In this document: positions 43,533-52,662 of the stretch, one piece after another
How positions within the stretch are numbered: position 1 is the stretch's first letter
Layout: every line of letters begins with the position of its first letter
Origin: Candidatus Zipacnadia bacterium
GTDB lineage: Bacteria > Armatimonadota > Zipacnadia > Zipacnadales > UBA5352
NCBI GenBank assembly: GCA_029820945.1
Contig: JALGUJ010000002.1
Coordinates: forward strand, 1-64,000
Length of the DNA stretch: 64,000 bases
Direction: 5' to 3'
Notes under the pieces: model-generated
Database searches by the model: none
What the model was told of the DNA's origin: nothing
Seen by the model: only the letters and a program-made list of their open reading frames with translations
Program-made: the position numbers and the translations under genes

Positions 43533-45806
43533 TCACTGCTTGAGCAGCCAGTAGCGATCGACCCAGACCGCCTGCACGTCGTCGGGCCTCTGCGGCGGCG
43601 CCGCCCAGATGTACATGCGGCCGTGCAGCCTTCCGGTGGCGATCTCGTAGACATGGTAGCCATCGTCCGCGATCTCGTCGCACTCAACGCGGATGCCGCC
43701 GATCCCCCTGCGGTTCTCGAGGTCGTAGACCCCGGCGGTGAAGGCCGGGCCCTCCTCGGCGGTGCTCTCGCAACGGATCGCGGCGTAGACGGTGTAGGTC
43801 GCCTCGGGGTCCAGGCCGGCGACTCCAAGGTCCTGCTGGACCGCCCACTCCCGGTGGCTGCCGGGCATGCGCGCGGCCACATGGTCGGAGGCGAGATCGT
43901 CGTGCTCCAGGGCCGCCCACTGCCCCTCGCGGGCCAGTCGGAAGGTGCGGTCCTGCAGGTCGATGCAGGCGTCGGGCCCAAGCTCCTCGCAGCCGGGCGG
44001 CGGCGGTGACGCAATGCGGCCCAGGCCGATGGTCCGGTGCTCGAAGACCTCGATCTGGTTCCGCTCGGAGAGCTTCGTGACGTCGTTCGCGTGAGCGACC
44101 TCCATGAAGGTCCGCGCGTTCGAGTCGTAGTCCTGGGGGCCGGGCCACCGCATGCCATCGCGCCGCGCCTGGGCCTCGAACTCGTGCCAGCGCATCGCCC
44201 AGACGTAGCGGATCGGCAGGCGCGAGAGCTGCACGCGGTTGAGCAGCTCCGGGTCATCGGCGACCGCGGCCTCGGCCTGGTCGAAGAGCTCCTCGGCCCG
44301 CGCCATCAGCTCCAGCGTGAGGAAGGGCGCGCCCGTGCCGCTGCCGATGCGCAGATAGTGGTCGGTGGCCTCGGCGCTGTCGTGCAGCAGGTCGATGTAC
44401 TCGCGGATGAAGGGCGCGGCCGCGCCGTAGTAGCCCCGGCAGAACTCGTCGATCAGCTCATCGGTCTCGCGGCTCGGGTCCCACAGCAGCTTGGCGAGCA
44501 TCCAGGCCTTCAGCTCCGCGAACTCGCCGCCCGGGGACTGGTACGCGCCCTGCTCGAAGACGCCCTTCACCCCGTGCTCGACGAAGAAGCGCACGTTAGG
44601 GGCGAGGACGCGCAGGTTCGGGTGCGGCTGGATGTAGTGGCCGAAGTTGGTGGTGTAGTCCCACACGTAGAGCCGGTCGCAGATCTGGTCCCAGCCGCGG
44701 ATGTCGTCACCGAAGGAGGCGTTCGTCTCGCCTTCGAGTGGGTGCAGGAAGCTGCACTCAATGCTGCACAGGCGCACGATGACGTTGGGCAGCGGGACGA
44801 CGTTGGCCGGCGGCCTGCGAGTGTAGTGGTAGGCGAGCGTGTCCACCGCCACCTCCGGGTGGTCGGGGCCGATCTGCTGCGCGACGGCGTTGACGAAGCG
44901 CAGCAGCGGACCCGCCGGGGAGCCGTCCTGCTCCTCCAGCGCCAGGCACTGCTCGCACAGGCAGTGGTTGTCCCAGTCATTCTGCGAGACCGAGACGATC
45001 ATGGCCTCGGGGTGCTCGCGCAGGCGCCGCCGCACACGCTCGACGGTCAGGGCCAGCACCTCGTCGTTGGTCAGGCAGAGCTGCGTGCGCGCGCCCTCTC
45101 CGCCGATCCGCCTGCCGTTGCGCTCGCTGAACCACTCGGGGTGCTCGGCGAAGTGGGCGTCGGGCACCAGGCCGCGGAAGGTGTGCACGAAGAAGTCGGC
45201 GTAGGTGACCCTGCCGCCGCGCGCCTCGTCGAGCTGCGCTCGATGGCCGTTGCTCTTGTTGCGCACCGCCCAGTCGCCGTCGAAGGCGTCCCACCAGAAG
45301 ACCTCGCGGTACTCCAGCGGCGGGACGTAGCGCACGTGCTGGTCGGGGACCGTCAGGTCTGGATCGCCGGGGATCGTGCTGGCGGTCGATGACCACCAGC
45401 GGCAGCCGACCGCGTCCTCGAGGAAGGTGTACACCGCATAGAGCGTGCCGCGGGGCCGGTCGCCGGCGAGGATGAGGTTGTTGTCGCGCGTCTCTATGAC
45501 GATGCCGTCGGGGGCCAGGTCATCGTAGCGCAGGTCGGGGGCGATCTCGCGCGCGGGGCCGCCCGGCCCGACGTAGAGGCAGGGCTGGCGGATCGGCGCA
45601 GCGCTCTCGACGACCCCGAACTCCGCCCCGGTCACCTGCCCGAGGAAGCTCGACAGCTCATCGGCGGCATGCTTCTCCGCAACGGTGGCCTCCGGATCGA
45701 CCACGACGGCGTAGGGGCTCTCGCCGCCGGCGGCGAGCTGCATGTCGGCGCCGGACCGGGCCGCGAGAAGCAGGCAGATGGCCAACGCGAGGGCGATTCG
45801 GATCAC
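43533..45806 (-). CDS. Secreted DUF4838 glycosidase-like protein
   Basis: A 757-residue exported protein; the signal peptide ends SGA. The N-terminal part (about 25-150) has the alpha-glucuronidase/hexosaminidase N-domain layout: EKHAADELSSFLGQVTGAEF, LYVGPGG, GTLYAVYTFLEDAVGCRWW. Residues about 200-470 match the DUF4838 signature, especially SVSQNDWDNHCLCEQCLALEEQDGSPAGPLLRFVNAV-type sequence (about 270-310). The C-terminus is a beta-sandwich (about 600-757). DUF4838 proteins are predicted glycosidases related to GH20/GH67/GH84 barrels, with unproven substrate. GGAGGGAGAGAG precedes the start. It converges with the propeller gene (23-base gap) and diverges from the 45991 gene over 184 bases. 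Confidence 0.85.
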   Translation of the reverse strand: MIRIALALAICLLLAARSGADMQLAAGGESPYAVVVDPEATVAEKHAADELSSFLGQVTGAEFGVVESAAPIRQPCLYVGPGGPAREIAPDLRYDDLAPDGIVIETRDNNLILAGDRPRGTLYAVYTFLEDAVGCRWWSSTASTIPGDPDLTVPDQHVRYVPPLEYREVFWWDAFDGDWAVRNKSNGHRAQLDEARGGRVTYADFFVHTFRGLVPDAHFAEHPEWFSERNGRRIGGEGARTQLCLTNDEVLALTVERVRRRLREHPEAMIVSVSQNDWDNHCLCEQCLALEEQDGSPAGPLLRFVNAVAQQIGPDHPEVAVDTLAYHYTRRPPANVVPLPNVIVRLCSIECSFLHPLEGETNASFGDDIRGWDQICDRLYVWDYTTNFGHYIQPHPNLRVLAPNVRFFVEHGVKGVFEQGAYQSPGGEFAELKAWMLAKLLWDPSRETDELIDEFCRGYYGAAAPFIREYIDLLHDSAEATDHYLRIGSGTGAPFLTLELMARAEELFDQAEAAVADDPELLNRVQLSRLPIRYVWAMRWHEFEAQARRDGMRWPGPQDYDSNARTFMEVAHANDVTKLSERNQIEVFEHRTIGLGRIASPPPPGCEELGPDACIDLQDRTFRLAREGQWAALEHDDLASDHVAARMPGSHREWAVQQDLGVAGLDPEATYTVYAAIRCESTAEEGPAFTAGVYDLENRRGIGGIRVECDEIADDGYHVYEIATGRLHGRMYIWAAPPQRPDDVQAVWVDRYWLLKQ

Positions 45807-45990
45807 GGGATGCTCTCTCCCTCCATGCAGTCTAAGTTGCTACGGGCCCCTTCGCCGCCGGGCCGGCGCCTCCTGCGGGGCCCTGTGGCGCACGAGGTCC
45901 GCCACGCTCCGGAGGCCAAGCCACCTCCACCGGCGAATCGACCCGCGAGGGGAGTTCACGTCCCGTCGCTTCAGGGAAGGTGATCGGGCG

Positions 45991-48900
45991 ATGATGCGGA
46001 CAGCGGCTCTCGTGCTTGGCGGTCTCATGCTCTGCATAGCGACGGCGTCCGCGGGCGAGCCCGCGCCCGCGCACGAGCTGGAGCTGCCGGCCATCGAGCC
46101 TCTGGTGCCGCCGCCGGGCGAGTGGGAGTTCAATGAGTACTGGGCGCTGGGGCAGGTCGGGCCGCGCGACTTCTACATGGCCGCCCAGGGCCCCTACCTG
46201 TGGTTCAAAGAGGAATCGGTCAACGCGCTCAAGCAGGTCGGGCTGTGGGGAAGGATCATCCCCGGGCACACGAACTTCAGCTACATCAAGAACTACCTTC
46301 CCGAAGAGCGCGAGAAGCTGCCCGAAGACTCGGGCATGCGCATGATGATCGAGGAGATGCTCGACAACGAGTATCCCATCCACACCATCTTCTACCACCG
46401 CTTTCACGGCAATCCGCCGCCGTCGGAGGAGCTGCTGGAGATCATCGGCGACCGGTGGATCGGCGACGGGCAGCCGGAGACGGTGTATCGGCTGGAGCCG
46501 GTCTTCCACTACCTCAAGACCGGCGAACGCTGGGTCGGCTCATCGATGGGCCACTGGGACCCGGAGGCGGCGAAGGAGTTCTTCGCCAACGACCTGGTGC
46601 CGCGGCTGGAGGCCGAGTTCCCGTTCCTGCACGACCTCGACCACGAGTGGACGCGGCCGGAGCTGCGGCGGCTGTCGGACATCTACTGCGAGGAGTTCTA
46701 CCGGCCGGTCGGGCGCACGCTGGTGTGGGGGATGTACGTCGGGAACTACCACCTGGCGTCGCTGGACAGCACGGTGGCGGTGGGGGAGAAGGGAGCGGAC
46801 GCTTTCGCGGCCGCACGCATGCGCGGGATGAACCGGCAGTTCGGCGGCGGGAAGCTCCAGGTCTGCTGGCGGGGCCACGAGCCGACGGAGATGTGGTCGT
46901 ACCATGAGCGCGCATGGTACGAGCAGAGCCGCGAGGTGCCGTGGGGCCTGCCGCTGCCGCACGTGTGGTACTACCTCTACCGGCCGTACCTGATCGGCGC
47001 GAGCTACTACGTGAACGAGGGCATCCCCGGAAGCTGCATGCAGGATATCGAGGACGATGGACAGACCGAACTCTCCACCCTCGGCTACATCCTCAAGGAC
47101 ATGCTGGACTTCGTGGACCGGCACCCCGAGCGCGGGACGATCGTGTCGCCGGTGGCGCTGATGCTCGACTACGACCGCTCGGTGCCGAGGCGGGGCGTCA
47201 GCTACTTCGGCTACAACCTGCCCAACGACGCGGCGGACTTCTACAACCAGGGGGTGCTGGAGACGCTCTTCCCCGAGCACCGGCACGCCGAGGGCGTCGG
47301 GGACTACTCGCGCATCGGGCCCTACGGGGAGGTCTTCGACCTGCTGCAGCCCAACAAGCCTGAGACCGGCGTCGATCCGAAGGCGCTCGAGAACTACGAC
47401 GTGCTCGTCGCGCTGGGCGGCACGCAGTTCGACGAGGACTACTCCGATGCGGTCTTCGACCACGTCAGCGCGGGCGGGACGCTGATCGTGTGCGAGCCCG
47501 ACATCCCCGACGACTGGCCCGCCGACTTCTGCGGGTTCACGACGGGCGGTCGCGAGGTGGTGCAGTCCGGCGGCGAGCTGACCTGCGCGCTCTGCGGAAA
47601 CACTATGACCGAGGAGCCGTTCCTCCTGCAGCAGGTTGACCTGACGACGGCCGAGGCGATCATGACCGACGTGGAGGGGCGGCCGGTGGTGACGCGCAAC
47701 CGCGTGAACGAGGGCTATGTCATCACGCTGCTGCCCGCCGAGTATCCGGTGCAGGACGAGCAGTACGAGGAGCGCACCTGGCGAGGGGTCAGGCAGCAGG
47801 CGCGGCCGCTGCTGAAGCTGGTGCCGCACGTGCTGGAGCACCTGGCGGCGGGCGTCGCGCCGGTGGAGGTGCGCTGCCGGCCGGAGGACAGGCAGGACCT
47901 CTCCTGGCATGTGGCGCGCAAGGGCGACGGCTGGGTCGTCACCATGTACAACTTCTCCTGCGCGCGCGAGGAGATCGTTCCGAAGCGCCACGGGACGGCC
48001 TGCGTCCATGCCACCTACCCCTACAAGGAGGTTCCATTCCAGATCGTGTGCCGCACCCCGGTGGAGGACGTGCTCGAGTGGTATCGAGACCGGGACGTGA
48101 ACTGGGGCCTGGTTGACGGTCGCGCCGTGATCTCCGAGACCATGCACGGGGGCGAGATCCGGGTCTACGAGCTGCAGCCCGAGCCGATCGAGCTGCCGGA
48201 GCGCACGCGCCACGTCAACTACGCGCTCAATGCGGCGGTGACCGCCTCCTCGTCGCTGGAGAGCCACCCGCCGGAGAAGGCGGTGGACGGTGACCTGAGC
48301 CGGGCAAGCTGCTGGTGGTCGGACACCGATCCGGATCGCCACTACGTCTTCGACATGCCCCAGTGGCTGCAGGTGGACCTCGGCGAGGTGCGCACCATCG
48401 ATCACGTGTTCCTGCTGCTGCACTGGTGGGAGCAGGAGAGCCTGGAGACGCGGCTGCGCGTGAACAGGTACATTGTAGAGGCATCGGTCGATGGCGAGCA
48501 GTGGCAGACGGTCATCGACGAGAGCAGGAACGAGGACAACGCCCGGCGCGAGGGCACCGAGCGCTGGTTCGAGCCGACGGAGGCGCGGTACGTGCGGCTG
48601 ACGGTTCTGCGCAACTCGTCCTTCGGTGGGGCGCGCGTGGTTGAGATGAAGGTCATGGGGCCGGAGACCGAGCGCTACCAGCCGCAACGGCACAGCATCG
48701 TGCCCGACTGGGAGGTCCGGTACCCTGCCGCGATCCGGGCCACCCCCGAGCAGCGAATCACCTGGCTGATGGACCTTGAACCGGCGGAGGTCAAGCCCGG
48801 CTGGCTGCCGGCCGGCAAGACGTGGGAGGAGATGAATGGGCCGATCAAGCTCGTGACCGACGGCTCGGGTGAAGGCCGGGAGTACCCCAAGTCCCTCTAC

Positions 48901-49188
48901 GGGCAGTCGGTGTGCGAGGTCACCTATCGGCTCGATGGTAAGTACCAGACCTTCGTGGCCGCGGCCGGCATAGGGACGACGCGCGCAAACTGCTCGGTCG
49001 AGTTCATCGTGACCGTTGATGGCGAGGAGCGGTTCAACAGCGGGACCTATCGGCTGGGCCTTGCCGTCATCCCGGTTGTGGTCGATGTCACCGGCGCGGA
49101 CGAGCTGAAGCTGACCGTGACCGACGCGGGGGATGGGATCACGAACGACTACGCGTGGTGGGGTGAGGCGCGCCTGCTGTCCGAGTAG
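45991..49188 (+). CDS. Secreted glycosidase-like protein with discoidin and NPCBM domains
   Basis: A 1065-residue exported protein from ATG 45991 (or 45994) behind AGGGAAGG; the signal peptide ends ASA. Residues about 30-450 are likely a TIM barrel, with Trp/Tyr-rich segments such as TLVWGMYVGNYH and QVCWRGHEPTEMWSYHERAWYEQ, but I cannot assign a GH family. About 460-680 look like a flavodoxin-like amidotransferase domain. About 745-890 form an F5/8 type C (discoidin) domain (NYALNAAVTASSSL, VDGDLSRASCWWSD, WLQVDLGEVRTIDHV), and about 930-1065 resemble an NPCBM domain (YGQSVCEVTYRLDGKY, WWGEARLL). Both are sugar-binding modules, so the substrate is probably a terminal galactose-type glycan (inference). 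Confidence 0.78.
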   Translation: MMRTAALVLGGLMLCIATASAGEPAPAHELELPAIEPLVPPPGEWEFNEYWALGQVGPRDFYMAAQGPYLWFKEESVNALKQVGLWGRIIPGHTNFSYIKNYLPEEREKLPEDSGMRMMIEEMLDNEYPIHTIFYHRFHGNPPPSEELLEIIGDRWIGDGQPETVYRLEPVFHYLKTGERWVGSSMGHWDPEAAKEFFANDLVPRLEAEFPFLHDLDHEWTRPELRRLSDIYCEEFYRPVGRTLVWGMYVGNYHLASLDSTVAVGEKGADAFAAARMRGMNRQFGGGKLQVCWRGHEPTEMWSYHERAWYEQSREVPWGLPLPHVWYYLYRPYLIGASYYVNEGIPGSCMQDIEDDGQTELSTLGYILKDMLDFVDRHPERGTIVSPVALMLDYDRSVPRRGVSYFGYNLPNDAADFYNQGVLETLFPEHRHAEGVGDYSRIGPYGEVFDLLQPNKPETGVDPKALENYDVLVALGGTQFDEDYSDAVFDHVSAGGTLIVCEPDIPDDWPADFCGFTTGGREVVQSGGELTCALCGNTMTEEPFLLQQVDLTTAEAIMTDVEGRPVVTRNRVNEGYVITLLPAEYPVQDEQYEERTWRGVRQQARPLLKLVPHVLEHLAAGVAPVEVRCRPEDRQDLSWHVARKGDGWVVTMYNFSCAREEIVPKRHGTACVHATYPYKEVPFQIVCRTPVEDVLEWYRDRDVNWGLVDGRAVISETMHGGEIRVYELQPEPIELPERTRHVNYALNAAVTASSSLESHPPEKAVDGDLSRASCWWSDTDPDRHYVFDMPQWLQVDLGEVRTIDHVFLLLHWWEQESLETRLRVNRYIVEASVDGEQWQTVIDESRNEDNARREGTERWFEPTEARYVRLTVLRNSSFGGARVVEMKVMGPETERYQPQRHSIVPDWEVRYPAAIRATPEQRITWLMDLEPAEVKPGWLPAGKTWEEMNGPIKLVTDGSGEGREYPKSLYGQSVCEVTYRLDGKYQTFVAAAGIGTTRANCSVEFIVTVDGEERFNSGTYRLGLAVIPVVVDVTGADELKLTVTDAGDGITNDYAWWGEARLLSE

Positions 49189-49280
49189 GGTGATGGCGCG
49201 CCCGAGAGTTCAACCATAGATTACCCCAGCATAACAGAGGATTAAGGGCTACGCCGTAGTATCGGGGCTGGCACCTTGCG

Positions 49281-50037
49281 GTGTGCGCCGGGGATGTGGT
49301 GGCGTGGTGGGTGGACTGCATCGCGATCGTGCCCCGGCGGGAGGGGCCGGGGGAAGCGTCGCGCCCATGGTCGCGCTTCCTGGAGCCGGAGGCCCGCCCG
49401 GCTCGATGGGGTCACGGCGGTGCTGCGCCGCTTGCTGGGGCTGGCCCAGAGCGCCGTGCAGATCTACTACCTCCTCGGGAACCACGACAAGGCCCTGGAG
49501 AGCCTCGTGGGCGCGGATCTGGGCAACATCCACATTCGCAAGCACTGCGTGCACGAAACCGCGGACAGGCGGCGGGTGTTCGTACTCCATAGGGATGCCT
49601 ACGACCGCTTCGTTATGCGCTACGAGTGGGTGTCGAGGCTCGCGACACGGGCCTACCACCTCGTGAACGTCCTGAACCACCTGGTCAGTCGGTGCGGCAG
49701 GGGGCAGGGGCGGGCCGGGAACTTCGACATCTGTCGCTTCGTGCGCGTTCGAGCGAAGCAGTTCGCCGACTACCTGGGACGTTTCGGAGAGGGTGTGACG
49801 CAGGAGACGCTGAGGCGCGAATGCGAGGCGGTTGTGTGCGGCCACATGCACAAGCCTCGGGTCTCTCAATACGATGGGGTCGAGTACTACAATGCGGGCG
49901 ACCGGGTCGAGCACTGCACGGCCATGGTGGAGGACTTCACCGGGCGCGTCGAGTTGATACACTACCCGGCGCATGCGGGGCCTGAGGCCGCGGAGGCGCC
50001 AACGGTTCGCTTCGAGGCGCCTGGTCAGCCGTCGTGA
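49281..50037 (+). pseudogene. Broken LpxH-like metallophosphoesterase (UDP-2,3-diacylglucosamine diphosphatase family)
   Basis: The sequence encodes most of a calcineurin-type phosphoesterase in two frames. An N-terminal fragment with AGDVVAWWVD, corresponding to the family GD motif, starts in the frame of 49281. From about 49420 the frame of 49276 takes over with YYLLGNHDKALE (GNHD motif), then VVCGHMHKPRVSQYDGVEYYN (GHxH motif) and a normal C-terminus ending at 50037. The first metal-ligand motif (DxH) is not found upstream in 49189-49280. Missing DxH plus a frameshift make activity unlikely. Family members often sit next to GT4 glycosyltransferases in glycolipid loci, as here. Restart of an N-truncated protein at GTG near 49421 is possible. 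Confidence 0.65.
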
Positions 50038-50077
50038 ATGACAGGACGCTCACGCGCACCGCGGGAGGACCGGTACC

Positions 50078-51265
50078 TTGAGCATAGGCGCAGCAGCGCA
50101 GACGACGCAGGATTCGCAGCAACGACGACTGGCTTGGGACCAGGAGGTGCAGCCGCTGCGCGTTGCCTTGTTCACCGATACCTACGAACAGACCAACGGA
50201 GTTACCCGCACGCTCTCCAGGCTCCTGCACCACTGCACGGGTCTGGGCTTCACCGTCCACATCTACACCTACGGCCGCGAGGGCGCTGAAGATGTCGGTG
50301 ATCGCTCGAAGGTATTCAGGTATGCGCCACTGCTCCCTATCGAGTACTACCCGGACATGCACTTCGACGTGGCGATCGCGAACGCCCGGCTGGCGCGCCG
50401 TTTCCGCAGCTACGACTACGACGTCGTGCACCTCGCGACCCCCGGCTCGATGGGGCTGATCGGTTATGAGCTGGCACGGCAGCGCGCCCTGCCCCTGCTC
50501 GGCTCCTACCACACCCATGTTGCCGACTACGTGCGGGCGCGGGTGCGGGTGAAGTTCCTGGGCGACCAGTTCGCGGCACTGACGTGGTCGTACCTGCGCT
50601 GGTTCTACAACCAGTGCGAGATCGTCCTCGCGCCATCCCGGCCGGTCAAGGCCAAGCTCGAGGAGCACCTGCGCGTGCCGGTCGCCCTCTTCCCGCGAGG
50701 CGTGGACACCGACGTCTTCCACCCCCGCTACGCCGAGCCGCACGAGAAGACGCGGGTGCTCTACGTCGGTCGGCTGGCGGAGGAGAAGAACCTGGAGATG
50801 CTGGTGGCGGCCTTCAGGGCGCTGGACGAGGACGCGGTGCTGCAGATCGTGGGCGACGGGCCCCTGTACTCCGAGCTTCGTGCCCTGGCGGGGGGCAAGG
50901 TCCAGGTGCTGGGGCCGAGGTACGGGGAGGAGCTCAGCCGGGTGTACGCCTCAGCGGATGTGTTCGCCTTCCCCTCCCTGACCGACACCTTCGGCATCGT
51001 CGTGCTGGAGGCTATGAGCTCGGAGCTGCCCGCGGTGGTGATGAATGAGGGGGGCCCGAAGGACATCGTGACCGACGGACATGACGGCTTCGTGGTGTCG
51101 GACAGAGAGATGATGACGGACCGGCTGCGTCTGCTTATCCGCGATGCCGAGCTGCGGCGGGCCATTGGGAAGCGGGCGCGCCAGACCGCCGAGGCGCGAA
51201 GCTGGGACGCGGCATTCGAGGATCTGCTCGACTCCTACAGGCAGGTTGCCGCGCACGCGACATGA
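50078..51265 (+). CDS. GT4-family glycosyltransferase
   Basis: A 395-residue GT-B enzyme of the family 4 type. The N-domain has VALFTDTYEQTNGVTRTL (the loop of the SqdX/mannosyltransferase group) and the C-domain has VLYVGRLAEEKNLEMLV, LQIVGDGP and PSLTDTFGIVVLEAM. The first Glu of the usual E-x7-E is Asp; both donor-phosphate contacts otherwise look intact. Such enzymes add mannose, glucose or sulfoquinovose from a nucleotide sugar to a lipid. The start is TTG 50078, supported by GGGAGGA at eight bases; no ATG or GTG fits better. The stop overlaps the next start (ATGA). It is probably a membrane-associated cytoplasmic enzyme making a glycolipid. Confidence 0.9.
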   Translation: MSIGAAAQTTQDSQQRRLAWDQEVQPLRVALFTDTYEQTNGVTRTLSRLLHHCTGLGFTVHIYTYGREGAEDVGDRSKVFRYAPLLPIEYYPDMHFDVAIANARLARRFRSYDYDVVHLATPGSMGLIGYELARQRALPLLGSYHTHVADYVRARVRVKFLGDQFAALTWSYLRWFYNQCEIVLAPSRPVKAKLEEHLRVPVALFPRGVDTDVFHPRYAEPHEKTRVLYVGRLAEEKNLEMLVAAFRALDEDAVLQIVGDGPLYSELRALAGGKVQVLGPRYGEELSRVYASADVFAFPSLTDTFGIVVLEAMSSELPAVVMNEGGPKDIVTDGHDGFVVSDREMMTDRLRLLIRDAELRRAIGKRARQTAEARSWDAAFEDLLDSYRQVAAHAT

Positions 51266-51939
51266 TCATACGGCGGTACCGACCCGAGGACCGGCCGAGC
51301 ATCGAGCGCATCTGTCTGGACACGGGGCTGCGAGGACGCCTGTTCGAGATCTTCCGGGACACCGACATCTTCCTCGACATGTGGCTCTCGCCCTACCTCG
51401 ACTACGAGCCCGAGGGGGCGCTGGTGGCCGAGGATGACGGGCACGTCTTCGGGTACCTGGTCGGCTCCTTCAGCCCCCGGTTCGCCTGGAATGCCGGCCG
51501 GATCATGCTCAGGAACGCGGCCAGGATGGCGTCGCGCATGCTGGCGGGCCGCTACGCCGACCATCCGCCCAGCGAGCGCTTCGTCAGGTGGTTCCTCTAC
51601 GACGCAATCCACGACATCCCCGCGCGCCCTCCCCGCAGCTCCCATCTGCACTTCAACCTCGAGGCGCGCTACCGCGATCACCATTTCCGCACTGGCCCGG
51701 CCGGGCAGCTTCTCCGCCGCTACGAGCAGATGGTCTACGACCACGGCCTGCGATCGTACTATGGGACCGTGTTCACGACGCCGACCCGGCGCCGCCTGCG
51801 GCTCTATCGGCACGGCGGCTTCGAGATCTACGACAGCACCCGCTTCACGCTCTTCCATGACGACGAGGTCTATCTCACCGCCATCGTGAAGTACTACGAC
51901 GAGGAGCGGGGTGAATGGCCCCAGTACTCTCGGTCGTGA
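51262..51939 (+). CDS. GNAT-family acetyltransferase-like protein
   Basis: A 225-residue cytoplasmic protein. It begins IIRRYRPEDRPSIERIC, a typical GNAT first strand and helix, continues GALVAEDDGHVFGYLVGS (strands 2-4), and ends with LRLYRHGGFEIYDSTRF, the GNAT C-terminal strand pattern. The acetyl-CoA loop (R/Q-x-x-G-x-G/A) is modified to TGPAGQLLRRYE. About 80 residues are inserted between these parts. It probably acylates a sugar or amine in the pathway made by the flanking glycosyltransferases. The start is fused to the preceding stop as ATGA, and its 3' end overlaps the GT2 gene by 25 bases. Confidence 0.75.
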   Translation: MIIRRYRPEDRPSIERICLDTGLRGRLFEIFRDTDIFLDMWLSPYLDYEPEGALVAEDDGHVFGYLVGSFSPRFAWNAGRIMLRNAARMASRMLAGRYADHPPSERFVRWFLYDAIHDIPARPPRSSHLHFNLEARYRDHHFRTGPAGQLLRRYEQMVYDHGLRSYYGTVFTTPTRRRLRLYRHGGFEIYDSTRFTLFHDDEVYLTAIVKYYDEERGEWPQYSRS

Positions 51940-52604
51940 TACCGGCCCACAACGAGGAGGACTACCTCGCGGAGGGCCTGCGATGTCTGCGGGGGCAGAC
52001 GCGGCCACCCGACGAGATCGTGGTCGCCTGCGACGCCTGCACGGACGCCACCTCCGAGGTCGCGGTGGAGCACGGGGCCCGCGCGGTGTGCGTCAACGTG
52101 CGGAGTGCGCCGAATGCGCGCAACGCCGGCGCCGCGGCCGCGAGAGGGGATGTGCTCCTCATCCAGGACGCCGACACGATCGCCTCGCCCAACTACTGTG
52201 AGGAGGTCGAACGCGCCGTCGAGGAGGGCTACACCTTCGGTTCCGCGCGCCTCGTCTCGGAGACCGCACACCTCGTGATGCGAACGCGAGTGTGGGTCAT
52301 CAACCTGTGGAGCCGCATGGCCGGGCTGTACGTGGGCGCGGGCATCTGGGTGCGACGGGACGCCTTCCAGGCGGTCGGCGGCTACGACACCTCACTCACC
52401 TGGGGCGAGGACGTCGAGCTGACCGAGCGGCTCTCGAAGATCGGCCGCCAGAAGATGATCCCCAACGCGACGCTGAGCTACTGCGAGCGGCGCTTCCGGG
52501 ACAACGGCTACCTGCGCGAGACCATCGAGCGCAACGCGAAGATGCTCGACTACATCTGGAGCCGCCGCATCCGCAGGAGACACCTGGCGGACCGCAACTC
52601 ATAG
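51915..52604 (+). CDS. GT2-family glycosyltransferase
   Basis: A 229-residue GT-A enzyme with LSVVIPAHNEEDYLAEGLRCL at the N-terminus, VACDACTDATSEVA, the metal-binding QDADTI and the acceptor-side GEDVELTERLS motif. It lacks transmembrane helices except a possible short amphipathic segment near residue 135 (VINLWSRMAGLYVGAGIW). Family 2 members transfer sugars from nucleotide donors to lipids or polysaccharides. The length is that of the minimal domain. The start lies within the end of the GNAT gene behind GAGGAGCGGGG. With the GT4 and GNAT genes it forms a translationally coupled three-gene unit. Confidence 0.88.
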   Translation: MAPVLSVVIPAHNEEDYLAEGLRCLRGQTRPPDEIVVACDACTDATSEVAVEHGARAVCVNVRSAPNARNAGAAAARGDVLLIQDADTIASPNYCEEVERAVEEGYTFGSARLVSETAHLVMRTRVWVINLWSRMAGLYVGAGIWVRRDAFQAVGGYDTSLTWGEDVELTERLSKIGRQKMIPNATLSYCERRFRDNGYLRETIERNAKMLDYIWSRRIRRRHLADRNS

Positions 52605-52627
52605 CCCGCTGAGCGTGCCGCCCGGCC

Positions 52628-52645
52628 GGCCCGAGAGATCGGGCC
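52628..52645. terminator. Hairpin between convergent genes
   Basis: GGCCCGA and TCGGGCC pair perfectly around a GAGA loop, in the 58-base gap between the converging GT2 and GH42-like genes. One more C-G pair can extend it. No T-run follows in either direction, but position and stability fit a bidirectional transcript end. Confidence 0.55.
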
Positions 52646-52662
52646 GCCGTGCGCGTACCGCC

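Noticed and set aside
49249-49259. Short palindrome CTACGCCGTAG as a regulatory site
   Set aside because: Only 11 bases, and such short palindromes arise easily by chance; it lies in decaying sequence before a pseudogene.
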